From Procambarus clarkii (taxonomy: Eukaryota; Arthropoda; Malacostraca; Decapoda; Cambaridae), in the NCBI RefSeq assembly GCF_040958095.1, contig NC_091216.1:7287705-7351704 (forward strand): a stretch of 64,000 bases of DNA, read 5' to 3'. Shown piece by piece: positions 54,646-64,000 of this stretch. The translations under genes were made by a program, and so were the position numbers. A model generated the notes under the pieces. It saw only the letters and a program-made list of their open reading frames with translations. It did no database searches and had not been told where the DNA came from. Position 1 is the stretch's first letter, and every line of letters starts with the position of its first letter.

Positions 54646-57302
54646 ACATAAGAACAGAGGCAACTGCAGAAGGCCTATTGGCCCATAGGAGGCAGCTCCT
54701 ATTTATAACCACCCAATCACACTCATATACTCATATACATGTCTAACCCATGCTTGAAACAATCGAGGGACCCCACCTCCACAATGTTACGCGGCAATTG
54801 GTTCCACAAATCAACAACCCTGTTACTGAACCAGTATTTACCCAAGTCTTTCCTAAATCTAAACTTATCTAATTAATACCCTTTGTTTCGTGTTCTGTCT
54901 TGTGTTGATATTTTTAATACCCTATTAATATCCCCCCAGTTATGTCCATTCATCCACTTGTAAACCTCTATCATGTCACCCCTAACTCTTCGCCTTTCCA
55001 GTGAATGCAACTTAAGCTTTGTTAATCTTTCTTCATATGAAAGATTTCTAATTTGGGGAATTAACTTAGTCATCCAACGCTGGGCACGTTCAAGGGAATT
55101 TATATCCATTCTATAATATGGCGACCAAAGCTGAACTGCATAATCTAAATGGGGCCTAACTAGAGCAAGATATAGCTTGAGAACCACACCAGGTGTCTTG
55201 TTACTAACGCTGCGATTAATAAGTCCAAGTGTCCGATTTGCCTTATTACGAACATTTATGCATTGATCATTTTGTTTTAAATTCTTACTAATCATGACTC
55301 CCAGATCCCTTTCGCAATCCGACTTCGCAATCTCAACACCATCTAGCTCGTATCTTGTATTCCAATCATCATTACCTAACCTCAGAACTTTACATTTATC
55401 AGCATTAAACTGCATCTGCCAATCCTTCGACCATATCAAAACCCTATCTAGATCAACTTGAAGTGATAGTGAGTCCTCCTCCGAATTAATTTCCCTACCG
55501 ATTTTCGTATCATCAGCAAATTTGCAAATGTTGCTACTCAAACCTGAATCTAAATCATAAATATATATTATAAACAACAGAGGTCCCAGGACAGAGCCCT
55601 GAGGCACCCTACTAACAACATTTTCCCAATCTGACTTGACTCCATTTATACTAACACTCTGTTTCCTTTGGAATAGCCATGCCCTAATCCAGCTTAATAC
55701 AGCCCCCCAATACCATGAGACTATCCTTTTAATCAGTCTTTCATGTGGCACTGTATCAAAAGCTTTGCTAAAGTCAAGGTACACAACATCGCAATCCTTT
55801 CCACTATCAACTGCCTCAACAATGCTAGAATAAAAAGATAACAAATTTGTTAAACATGAACGGCCATTTATAAAACCACGTTGCGACTCAATTATTAATT
55901 TATGTTTTTCAAGATGAAGACGAATTTTATTTGCTATTATAGATTCGAGTAACTTTCCCACAATAGATGTTAGGCTAATTGGTCGATAGTTAGACGCAAG
56001 TGATCTATCTCCTTTCTTAAAAACTGGGATCACGTTAGCAACTTTCCAAAACTCTGGCACTCTGCCTGACTCTATTGATTTATTAAATATGGTTGACAGT
56101 GGGTCACAAAGCTCCTCTTTGCATTCTTTAAGCACCCTGCAAACACTTCATCCGGCCCTGGGGATTTGTTTGGTTTGAGTTTTACTATTTGTTTAAGAAC
56201 ATCCTCCCTGGTAACTGCTAAACTCGTCAACCTGTTCTCGTCCCCACCCACATAGACTTGTTCGGCTGAAGGCATATTGTTAAATTCCTCTTTAGTAAAT
56301 ACAGATACAAAATATTTATTAAAAATACTACTCATCTCTTCATCACTATGTGTTATTTGACCTGTCTCAGTTTTTAATGGACCTATCCTTTCCCTAGTCT
56401 TAGTATGATATAAATGAAAAACCCTTTAGGATTTGTCTTTGCTTGCCCTGCTATGCGAACTTCATAGTTTCTTTTTGCTTTCCTTATCTCTTTTTAAACA
56501 TTTCTAACCAGTTGTACGAATTCCACTTTTAAAGTGACCTCCCCATTTTTAATCCTTTTGTACCAAGCTCTCTTTTTACCTATAAGGTTCATCAAATTCT
56601 TTGTTATCCACTTTGGGTCATTAGTATTCGATCTTCTCAATTTGTATGGTATACTACGTTCCTGTGCTTTGTTTAGAATATTCCTAAATAAGTTTTATAT
56701 TGAATCCACATCGAAATCCCCATTTACGTCACCTCTTGCTGGGTTCATGTCTCGCTCCAAGACCGGCCCCCACCCCATACCCAAGACTTTCCAATCTATT
56801 TGACCCAAAAAATTTCTTAGGCTATTAAAATCAGCTTTTCGAAAATCTGGCACTTTAACAGAATTTTCTCCTACAGGTCTATTCCATTCTATGCTAAATC
56901 TGATTTCTTTGTGATCACTGTTCCCTAGCTCACTCCCTATTTCTATGTCATTAATTTGTGTTTCCCTGTTAGTTAACACTAAATCTAAAATATTATTTTC
57001 CCGCGTTGGCTCCTTAATGTGTTGCGTAAGAAAGCAATCGTCAATTAATTCTAGAAAATCTTCTGCTCCAATATTCCTTGTTTTGTTCAACCAGTTTATT
57101 CCACTAAAGTTAAAGTCACCCATGACGTAAATACTGTTAGATCTAGATGCCCTAGATATTTCATCCCATAGATGCTTTGCTTCCATTCTGTCTAAATTTG
57201 GTGGCCTATATATAACTCCCATTATAATATTATTTGCTTTTTCGTTTAATTCTATCCAAATAGTTTCTGTGTGTGGCTCAGTTTTGATTCCCTCTTTGAG
57301 AC
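54646..57302 (-). mobile_element. LINE family A element S, 3' and middle part
   Basis: A minus-strand element, tail at 54646. Post-RT and RT frame 54873-56135 (RISLTSIVGKLLES, LDFSKAFDTVP, VPQGSVLGP, FADDTKIG; a frame change at the extreme C-terminus near 54870). RT start 56072-56335, linker with indels 56340-56700, endonuclease 56695-57222 (VIYRPPNLDRM, VMGDFNFSGINW, GNSDHKEIRF). Interrupted at 57302 by element T and continued at 59757. Confidence 0.85.
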
Positions 57303-59756
57303 AGTGAACAAAACAGGGAATAGTGAAGCAGAAGATTTTCTAGAATTAATTGACGATTGCTTTCTTACGCAACACATTAAGGAACCAACACGGGAAAATA
57401 ATATTTTAGATTTAGTGTTAACTAACAGGGAAACGCAAATTAATGACATCGAAATAGGGAGTGAGCTAGGGAGCAGTGATCACAAAGAAATCAGATTTAG
57501 CATAGAATGGAATAGACCAGTAGGAGAAAATTCTGTTAAAGTGCCAGATTTTCGAAAAGCTGATTTTAATAGCCTAAGAAATTTTTTGGGTCAAATTGAT
57601 TGGAAAGGCTTGGGTATGGGGTGTGGGCCGGTCTTGGAGCGAGACATGAACCCAGCGATAGGTGACTTAAATGGGGATTTCGATGTGGATTCAATATATA
57701 ACTTATTTAAGAATATTCTAAACAAAGCACAGGAACGTAGTATACCATACAAATTGAATAGATCGTATACTAATGACCCAAAGTGGATAACAAAGAATTT
57801 GAAGAACCTTATAGGTAAAAAGAGAGCTTGGTACAAAAGGATTAAAAATGGGGAGATCACTTTAGAACAGGAATTCGTACAACTGGTTAGAAATGTTAAA
57901 AAAGAGATAAGGAAAGCAAAAAGAAACTATGAAGTTCGCATAGCAGGGCAAGCAAAGACAAATCCTAAAGGGTTTTTTCAGTTATATCGTACTAAGACTA
58001 GGGAAAGGATAGGTCCATTAAAAACTGAGACAGGTCAAATAACAGATAGTGATGAAGAGATGAGTAGTATTTTTAATAAATATTTTGTATCTGTATTTAC
58101 TAAAGAGGAACTTAACAATATGCCTTCAGCCGAACAAGTCTATGTGGGTGGGGACGAGGACAGGTTGACGAGTTTAGCAGTTACCAGGGAGGATGTTCTT
58201 AAACAAATAGTAAAACTCAAACCAAACAAATCCCCAGGGCCGGATGAAGTGTTTGCTAGGGTGCTTAAAGAATGCAAAGAGGAGCTTTGTGACCCACTGT
58301 CAACCATATTTAATAAATCAATAGAGTCAGGCAGAGTGCCAGAGTTTTGGAAAGTTGCTAATGTGATACCAGTTTTTAAGAAAGGAGATAGATCACTTGC
58401 GTCTAACTATCGACCAATTAGCCTAACGTCTATTGTGGGAAAGTTACTCGAATCTATAATAGCAAATAAAATTCGTCTTCATCTTGAAAAACATAAATTA
58501 ATAATTGAGTCGCAACATGGTTTTATAAATGGCCGTTCATGTTTAACAAATTTGTTATCTTTTTATTCTAGCATTGTTGAGGCAGTTGATAGTGGTAAGG
58601 ATTGCGATGTTGTATACCTTGACTTTAGCAAAGCTTTTGATACAGTGCCACATGAAAGACTGATTAAAAAGATAGAGTCTCATGGTATTGGGGGTGCTAT
58701 ATTAAGCTGGATTAGGGCATGGCTATACCAAAGGAAACAGAGAGTTAGTATAAATGGAATCAAGTCAGAGTGGGAAAATGTTGTAAGTGGAGTGCCTCAA
58801 GGCTCTGTCTTGGGACCTCTGTTGTTTATAATATATATAAATGATTTAGATTCAGGTTTGAGTAGCAACATTTGCAAATTTGCCGATGATACGAAAATCG
58901 GTAGGGAAATTAATTCGGAGGAGGACTCACTATCACTTCAAGTTGATCTAGATAGGGTATTGAAATGGTCAAAGGATTGGCAGATGCAGTTTAATGCTGA
59001 TAAATGTAAAGTTCTGAGGTTAGGTAATGATGATAGAGTTACAAGATACGAGCTAGATGGTGTTGTGATTGCGAAGTCGGATTGCGAAAGGGATCTGGGA
59101 GTTATGATTAGTAAGAATTTAAAACAAAAGGATCAATGCATAAATGTTCGTAATAAGGCAAATCGGACACTTGGATTTATTAATCGCAGCGTTAGTAACA
59201 AGACACCTGGTGTGGTTCTCAAGCTATATCTTGCTCTAGTTAGGCCCCATTTAGATTATGCAGTTCAGTTTTGGTCGCCATATTATAGAATGGATATAAA
59301 TTCACTTGAACGTGTCCAGCGTAGGATGACTAAGTTAATTCCCCAAATTAGAAATCTTTCATATGAAGAAAGATTAACAAAGCTTAAGTTGCATTCACTG
59401 GAAAGGCGAAGAGTTAGGGGTGACATGATAGAGGTTTACAAGTGGATGAATGGACATAACCGGGGGGATATTAATAGGGTATTAAAAGTATCAACACAGG
59501 ACAGAACACGAAACAATGGGTATAAATTGGATAAGTTTAGATTTAGGAAAGACTTGGGTAAATACTGGTTCAGTAACAGGGTTGTTGATTTGTGGAACCA
59601 ATTGCCGCGTAACATTGTGGAGGTGGGGTCCCTCGATTGTTTCAAGCGCGGGTTGGACAAGTATATGAGTGGGATTGGGTGGTTATAAATAGGAGCTGCC
59701 TCGTATGGGCCAACAGGCCTTCTGCAGTTACCTCTGTTCTTATGTTCTTATGTTCT
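57303..59756 (+). mobile_element. LINE family A element T, 5'-truncated, nested in S
   Basis: A plus-strand copy starting in the endonuclease after MGDFNFSGINWL (NKTGNSEAEDF), intact to the stop after MSGIGWL, then 3' UTR and three tail octamers. S reads TTTGAGACA to the left and GACTACATTT to the right, so GAC is the likely target-site duplication. It has no stops or frameshifts and is probably young. Confidence 0.9.
57310..59688 (+). CDS. T ORF2, truncated endonuclease and complete RT, about 792 aa
   Basis: The longest unbroken ORF2 part in the window. It retains the last endonuclease block (SSDHKEIRF), the basic linker (KKRAWYKRIKNGE, KKEIRKAKRNYEV), all RT blocks (SPGPDEVFARVL, LDFSKAFDTVPHERL, VPQGSVLGPLLFIIY, KFADDTKIGREI) and the C-terminal region with RPHLDYAVQFWSPYYR. 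The open frame begins at 57271 in antisense S sequence, a chance start. Upstream endonuclease residues (TETW, RRGGG, YRPP, GDFNF) are missing. Confidence 0.8.
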   Translation, partial: KTGNSEAEDFLELIDDCFLTQHIKEPTRENNILDLVLTNRETQINDIEIGSELGSSDHKEIRFSIEWNRPVGENSVKVPDFRKADFNSLRNFLGQIDWKGLGMGCGPVLERDMNPAIGDLNGDFDVDSIYNLFKNILNKAQERSIPYKLNRSYTNDPKWITKNLKNLIGKKRAWYKRIKNGEITLEQEFVQLVRNVKKEIRKAKRNYEVRIAGQAKTNPKGFFQLYRTKTRERIGPLKTETGQITDSDEEMSSIFNKYFVSVFTKEELNNMPSAEQVYVGGDEDRLTSLAVTREDVLKQIVKLKPNKSPGPDEVFARVLKECKEELCDPLSTIFNKSIESGRVPEFWKVANVIPVFKKGDRSLASNYRPISLTSIVGKLLESIIANKIRLHLEKHKLIIESQHGFINGRSCLTNLLSFYSSIVEAVDSGKDCDVVYLDFSKAFDTVPHERLIKKIESHGIGGAILSWIRAWLYQRKQRVSINGIKSEWENVVSGVPQGSVLGPLLFIIYINDLDSGLSSNICKFADDTKIGREINSEEDSLSLQVDLDRVLKWSKDWQMQFNADKCKVLRLGNDDRVTRYELDGVVIAKSDCERDLGVMISKNLKQKDQCINVRNKANRTLGFINRSVSNKTPGVVLKLYLALVRPHLDYAVQFWSPYYRMDINSLERVQRRMTKLIPQIRNLSYEERLTKLKLHSLERRRVRGDMIEVYKWMNGHNRGDINRVLKVSTQDRTRNNGYKLDKFRFRKDLGKYWFSNRVVDLWNQLPRNIVEVGSLDCFKRGLDKYMSGIGWL

Positions 59757-60588
59757 TAGACTACATTTCAAATTGTCCCTAACATATATGGCTAATCCCT
59801 CTCCTCGTCTAATATATCTATCTGCGTGAAATAGTTTAAATCCATTTATTTGATATTCAGCTAATAGTTCTCTGTTTTCTACATTCATCCACGTTTCGGT
59901 AAGTGCAATAATATCTATTTTTTCTGTGCAGACCGGAGCATTTAATTCGTTAATTTTATTTCTTAGACTTCTACTGTTAGTGTAATATACCCTAAGTGAA
60001 TTGTTATTTTGAGGCCCTTTTCTTTCCCTGATCATTTTGCCAATTCTTTTCTCCCACGAACACATGCTTTTATTACCTCCTTCCTCCAAATCAATTCCCA
60101 TACCACTATCTACTAACAGTTTAAACCCAAACAAACACCTCTAACCACTTCTTCCAACGAGTTCGCAACAGTAACAACCCCAGCTCTCGATAGATGCACC
60201 CCATCACGAGCATACATTTCATTTCTTCCATAGAAGTGTTCCCAGTTGTCTATGAAAGATATTGCATTTGATTTGCAATATCTTTCCAGCCGACAATTGA
60301 CACCAATTGCCCTCGACATCCATTCATTTCCCACTCCTTTTCTTGGAAGAATGCCACATATGATCGGGATTCCTCCCTTGCTCCTAATTATTTCAATGGC
60401 TGTCCTGAATCTCTGTATTAGTTCCTCACTCCTAACTCGTCCAACATCATTACCCCCTGCACTAATACAAATAATGGGTTTGCTTCCATTTCCCGTCATA
60501 ATATCATTCGTGTTTCCAACAATATCACCAATTCCAGTTCCCGGATAGCAAACCCTTAGTCTGTTCCCCCTGTCTCTGGCAAAAAATT
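59757..60588 (-). mobile_element. LINE family A element S, 5' part (endonuclease start and ORF1)
   Basis: The minus strand continues S: endonuclease start (59748-60134, YYTNSRSLRNKINEL, IIALTETWMN, RRGEGLAIYV) and, upstream, the ORF1 esterase (60113-60499, ICISAGGNDVGRV, IICGILPRKGVGNEW, MYARDGVHLSRAGV, stop at 60113-60115). The GDS block end of ORF1 is cut at 60588. ORF1 and ORF2 overlap in different frames at the TTTAAAC site. Confidence 0.85.
60119..60125 (-). promoter_or_regulatory. Candidate -1 frameshift heptamer (S, minus strand)
   Basis: On the minus strand TTTAAAC lies one codon before the ORF1 stop (60115-60113), with ORF2 open in the -1 frame, exactly as in H, R1, R2 and X. Confidence 0.5.
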
Positions 60589-61042
60589 TCTTAGGCTATT
60601 AAAATCAGCTTTTCGAAAATCAGGCACTTTAACCGAATTTTCTCCTACAGATCTATTCCATTGAATGCTAAATCTGATTTGTTTATGATCACTGTTCCCT
60701 AGCTCACTCCCTATTTCGATGTCCTTAATTTGTGTTTCCCTGTTAGTTAACACTAAATCTAAAATATTATTTCCCCGCGTTGGTTCCTTAATGTGTTGCG
60801 TAAGAAAGCAATCGTCTATTAAATCTAGAAAATCTTCTGCTTCATTATTCCCTGTTTTGTTCAACCAGTTTATTCCACTAAAGTTAAAGTCACCCATGAC
60901 ATAAACGCTGTTAGATCTAGATGCTCTAGATATTTCATCCCATATATGCTTTGCTTCCATTCTGTCTAAATTTGGTGGCCTATATATAACTCCTATTATA
61001 ATGTTATTTGCTTTTTCGATTAATTCTATTCAAATAGTTTCT
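60589..61042 (-). mobile_element. LINE family A endonuclease fragment U
   Basis: Minus frame 60556-60960: MEAKHIWDEISRASRSNSV, YVMGDFNFSGINWL, FLDLIDDCFLTQHIKEP and GSELGNSDHKQIRF. Frame-broken beyond 60960 (YRPPNLD region to 61042). Joined to S's ORF1 on the left and to AT-rich filler on the right. Confidence 0.8.
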
Positions 61043-61163
61043 GTATGTGGCATTGATCTAAAACATTGATGATATGTTGATATAAAAACAATATAAAATA
61101 TAAATATAAAATGATATAGAAATATAGATATAAAATAGATAAATATAGATATAAAATGATATA
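61043..61163. repeat. AT-rich stuttered filler
   Basis: Composed of overlapping near-copies of GATATAAAATGATATARAAA and AAACATTGAT, bounded on both sides by CATTGATC. It joins two minus-strand LINE pieces. Confidence 0.75.
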
Positions 61164-61605
61164 AAACATTGATCCTTTTGCTTTAAATTCTTACTAATCA
61201 TAACTCCCAGATCCCTTTCGCAATCCGACATTGCAATCTCAACACCATCTAGCTCGTATCTTGTAACTCTATCATCATTACCTAGCCTCAGAACTTTACA
61301 TTTATCAGCATTAAACTGCTTTGCCAATCCTTTGACCATTTCAAAACCCTATCTAGATCAGACATCTATCAGACATCTAACCGACATCTATCAGACAACC
61401 CTATCAGATCAATTATACTAACTCTCTGTTTCCTTTGAAATAGCCATGCCCTAATCCAACTTAATATAGCACCCGCAATACCATGAACCTCTATTTTTTT
61501 AATTAATCTTTCATGTGGCACTATATCAAAAGCTTTGCTGAAGTCAAGGTACACAACATCACAATCCTTACCACTATCAACTGCTTGAACTATGCTGGAA
61601 TAAAA
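61164..61605 (-). mobile_element. LINE family A RT fragments V, rearranged
   Basis: 61164-61365 is minus-strand RT/post-RT (KDQC to MVKGL, with CKVLRLGND). 61366-61410 is a filler of repeated CAGACATCTA motifs. 61411-61605 is minus-strand RT from QRVSI back to LDFSKAFD and FYSSIVQAVDSGKDCDV. Between the two RT parts the VPQGS-to-FADD section is missing and replaced by the filler. Confidence 0.8.
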
Positions 61606-62096
61606 ACAGATTGACTTTAGCAAGCTTTTGATACAGTGCCACATGAAAGATTAATTAAAAAAATAGAGGCTCATGGTATTGGGGGTTCTATATTAAGTTG
61701 GATTAGGGCATGGTTATTCAAAAGGAAACAGAGAGTTAGCATAAATGGGGTTAAGTCAGAGTGGGATTATGTTGTTAGTGGAGTGCCTCAAGGCTCTCTC
61801 CTGGGACCTCTGTTGTTTATAATATATATAAATGATTTAGATTCAGGTTTGAGTAGCAACATTTGCAAATTTGCAGATGAGACAAAAACTGGTAGGAAAA
61901 TTAACACGGAAGACGACTCACTATTATTTCAAGTTGATCTAAATAGAGTTTTAAAATGGTCAAAAGATTGGCAGATGCTGTTTAATGCTAATAAATGTAA
62001 AGTTTTGAGGCTAGGTAATGATGATAGAGTTACAAGATACGAGCTGGATGGTGTTGAGATCGTGAAGTTGGATTGGGAAAGGGATCTGGGAGTTAT
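61606..62096 (+). mobile_element. LINE family A RT fragment W
   Basis: Plus-strand RT from TLASF-type first block (a 1-nt loss in GCAAAGC) through ILSWIRAWLFKRKQRVSING, VPQGSLLGPLLFIIY and KFADETKTGRKI to ERDLGVI. The second catalytic Asp of FADD is Glu here (FADE), so this copy is catalytically dubious even where open (61636-62160). Confidence 0.8.
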
Positions 62097-62112
62097 ATTA
62101 TTACAACAATAT

Positions 62113-62331
62113 ATGGAAGGATTAGTGAAGGAATTGATGAATCTAGTTGGAACTCTCTGAGCAGAGATGGATTCCCTACGAGAGGAGGTACGACAGCTGA
62201 AACATTGGGAAGAAACGAAGGAGGAGACGAAGCAACGCAGAGAAGCAACGAAGCAACGAAGCAACAACAGCGCTTTAAGCAACGAAGAGAAAGGAAGCGC
62301 AGGCCCCTCAGAAAGTAAAGGAAGTACCTAA
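62113..62331 (+). pseudogene. X ORF1 leader (charged, probable coiled coil)
   Basis: MEGLVKELMNLVGTL, a TGA stop, AEMDSLREEVRQLKHWEE and a Gln/Arg/Thr-rich repeat (TKQRREATKQR). Heptad-like Leu/Val spacing suggests a coiled coil. It ends at a TAA 14 nt before the esterase block, in a different frame from the esterase, so a frameshift has occurred in this copy or its lineage. Confidence 0.55.
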
Positions 62332-62344
62332 GCAAACATTAGTT

Positions 62345-62854
62345 GTGGGAGATTCCCAGATAAGGTATTTGGATAGAACGTTTTGTGCTAGAGATAGGGG
62401 GAACAGGTTAAGGGTTTGCTATCCCGGAGCTGGCATTGGTGATATTATAAACAACATGAATGATATTATGGCTGGTAATGGGAACAATCCCATTATTTGC
62501 ATTAGCGTGGGAGGAAATGATGTTGGTCGAGTCAGGAGTGAGGAACTGATTCAGAGGTATAAAACAGCCATAGAGTTAGTTAGGAGCAAGGGAGGAATCC
62601 CGATCATATGTGGCATTCTTCCAAGAAAGGGAGTGGGAAATGAATGGATATCGAGGGCATTTGGTGTCAATTGCCGGCTGGAAAGATATTGCAAATCAAA
62701 TGCAATATCTTTCATAGACAACTGGGAACACTTCTATGGAAGAAATGAAATGTATGCTCGTGATGGGGTGCATCTATCGAGAGCTGGGGTTGTTGCTGTT
62801 GCGAACTCGCTAGAAGAAGTGGTTAGAGGTGTTTGTTTGGGTTTAAACTGTTAG
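62345..62854 (+). CDS. X ORF1 esterase domain (SGNH hydrolase)
   Basis: 170 codons: VVGDSQIRYLDRTF (Ser block), YPGAGIGDIINNMND (Gly block), IICISVGGNDVGRV (Asn block), IICGILPRKGVGNEW, FIDNWEHFYGRNEMY and ARDGVHLSRAGVVAVANSLEEV (Asp-His), ending VRGVCLGLNC. All four SGNH blocks are present. No ATG precedes GDSQ in this frame (62345 is GTG), so the true start lies upstream across a frame change. Known role in CR1 elements: an ORF1 esterase of uncertain function. Confidence 0.75.
   Translation: MGDSQIRYLDRTFCARDRGNRLRVCYPGAGIGDIINNMNDIMAGNGNNPIICISVGGNDVGRVRSEELIQRYKTAIELVRSKGGIPIICGILPRKGVGNEWISRAFGVNCRLERYCKSNAISFIDNWEHFYGRNEMYARDGVHLSRAGVVAVANSLEEVVRGVCLGLNC
62842..62848 (+). promoter_or_regulatory. 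Candidate -1 frameshift heptamer (X)
   Basis: T TTA AAC in phase with the X esterase frame (stop TAG 62852-62854). ORF2 ATG is at 62866 in the -1 frame. Confidence 0.55.
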
Positions 62855-62865
62855 TAGATAGAGGT

Positions 62866-64000
62866 ATGGGAATTGATTTGGAGGAAGGAGGTAATAAAAG
62901 TATGTGTTTGTGGGAGAAAGGAATTGGCAAAACGATCAGGGAAAGAGAAGGTCCGCAAAATAACAATTCACTTAGGGTATATTACACTAACAGTAGAAGT
63001 CTAAGAAATAAAATTAACGAATTAAATGCTCTTGTCTGCACAGAAAAAATAGATATTATTGCACTTACCGAAACGTGGATGAATGTAGAAAATAGAGAAC
63101 TATTAGCTGAATATCAAATATATGGATTTAAACTATTTCACACAGATAGATATATTAGACGAGGAGGTGGAGTAGCCATATATGTTAGGGACAATTTGAA
63201 ATGTAGTCTCAAAGAGGGAATCAAAACAGAGCCACACACAGAAACTATTTGGATTGAATTAAACGAAAAAGCTAATAATATTATAATAGGAGTAATATAT
63301 AGGCCACCAAATTTAGACAGAATGGAAGCAAAGCATCTATGGGATGAAATATCTAGAGCATCTAGATCTAACAGTATTTATGTCATGGGTGACTTTAATT
63401 TTAGCGGAATAAACTGGTTGAACAAAACAGGGAATAGTGAAGCAGAAGATTTTCTAGAATTAATTGACGATTGCTTTCTTACGCAACACATTAAGGAACC
63501 AACACGGGAAAATAATATTTTAGATTTAGTGTTAACTAACAGGGAAACGCAAATTAATGACATCGAAATAGGGAGTGAGCTAGGGAGCAGTGATCACAAA
63601 GAAATCAGATTTAGCATAGAATGGAATAGACCAGTAGGAGAAAATTCTGTTAAAGTGCCAGATTTTCGAAAAGCTGATTTTAATAGCCTAAGAAATTTTT
63701 TGGGTCAAATTGATTGGAAAGGCTTGGGTATGGGGTGTGGGCCGGTCTTGGAGCGAGACATGAACCCAGCGATAGGTGACTTAAATGGGGATTTCGATGT
63801 GGATTCAATATATAACTTATTTAAGAATATTCTAAACAAAGCACAGGAACGTAGTATACCATACAAATTGAATAGATCGTATACTAATGACCCAAAGTGG
63901 ATAACAAAGAATTTGAAGAACCTTATAGGTAAAAAGAGAGCTTGGTACAAAAGGATTAAAAATGGGGAGGTCACTTTAGAACAGGAATTCGTACAACTGG
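62866..64000 (+). CDS. X ORF2, endonuclease and linker, open to window end
   Basis: About 378 codons with no stop: MGIDLEEGGNKSMCLWEKG, YYTNSRSLRNKINELN, IIALTETWMNVENREL, RRGGGVAIYVRDNLKCSL, VIYRPPNLDRMEAKHLW, YVMGDFNFSGINWLNK, LDLVLTNRETQIND, GSSDHKEIRFSIEWNRP, and linker to LEQEFVQL at the edge. All APE-endonuclease blocks are present. RT would lie beyond the window. This is the best candidate in the window for an element with an intact ORF2. Confidence 0.85.
   Translation, partial: MGIDLEEGGNKSMCLWEKGIGKTIREREGPQNNNSLRVYYTNSRSLRNKINELNALVCTEKIDIIALTETWMNVENRELLAEYQIYGFKLFHTDRYIRRGGGVAIYVRDNLKCSLKEGIKTEPHTETIWIELNEKANNIIIGVIYRPPNLDRMEAKHLWDEISRASRSNSIYVMGDFNFSGINWLNKTGNSEAEDFLELIDDCFLTQHIKEPTRENNILDLVLTNRETQINDIEIGSELGSSDHKEIRFSIEWNRPVGENSVKVPDFRKADFNSLRNFLGQIDWKGLGMGCGPVLERDMNPAIGDLNGDFDVDSIYNLFKNILNKAQERSIPYKLNRSYTNDPKWITKNLKNLIGKKRAWYKRIKNGEVTLEQEFVQL

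Larger units (their letters stand above)
62097..64000 (+). mobile_element. LINE family A element X, cut by the window end
   Basis: ORF1 leader from ATG 62113 (MEGLVKELMNLVGTL, then an in-frame TGA at 62158-62160, AEMDSLREEVRQLKHWEETKEE), a frame change near 62275-62331, then the esterase (62345-62854) and ORF2 endonuclease open to the window edge. The 5' junction with W is abrupt. Relative to R2 the WRVVKDRGLK segment of ORF1 is missing. Confidence 0.8.

Overview
This is eukaryotic repeat-rich DNA, most likely from a decapod crustacean (crayfish-like). The evidence is several non-LTR retrotransposon (LINE) families, tRNA-derived SINEs, long (TA)n tracts around a fold-back element with arthropod-type TTAGG/CCTAA runs, a decayed protein-primed DNA polymerase B of Polinton/Maverick type, BEL/Pao debris, and no bacterial-style operons. 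Species assignment is inference. Only one ORF looks like a possible host gene: a single-exon C2H2 zinc-finger protein at 31143-32096 (minus).

Layout. 1-9.8 kb: old LINE fragments (family B here), a 52-bp minisatellite, a BEL/Pao gag-protease relic and AT-rich DNA without genes. 9.9-12.7 kb: a minisatellite of about 85 copies of a 33-bp unit, open in five of six frames. 12.9-16.4 kb: LINE debris, a palindromic pair of tRNA-SINEs, (TA)n tracts around a 389-bp fold-back element, and a 25-bp minisatellite. 17.6-21.3 kb: tail of an RNase-H-type LINE, then a polymerase B fossil whose 5' part keeps two phase-compatible introns. 22-30.9 kb: mosaic of at least four LINE families, two SINE types and a 30-bp perfect palindrome. 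31.1-32.1 kb: zinc-finger gene. 32.5-64 kb: a nested stack of one CR1-like LINE (family A here), at least 15 segments in both orientations, mostly very similar to each other.

Family A can be reconstructed as an architecture from its copies. ORF1 has a charged leader and an SGNH-hydrolase/esterase domain (GDSQ, GGND, DGVHLS). ORF2, roughly 990 codons, has an endonuclease and a reverse transcriptase with FADD. A short 3' UTR has a GGCC/GGCC hairpin and ends in (TTCTTATG)n, as in CR1-clade elements. ORF1 ends on a T TTA AAC heptamer in the phase required for -1 frameshifting, and ORF2 lies in the -1 frame.

The stack can be ordered in time from insertion junctions. Element H (33851-39112) was hit by minus-strand element Q. 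Q was hit by plus-strand element P, and P by minus-strand element Z. A block of about 2,819 bp (H part plus Q 3' half plus the Q/P junction) was then duplicated in tandem, apparently by unequal recombination between H and P, and a 355-bp tail copy later landed in the left H copy only. Farther right, element T is inserted in S, and a possibly young copy X runs off the window end. No complete intact family A element lies fully inside the window, but several long uninterrupted ORF2 segments suggest recent activity.
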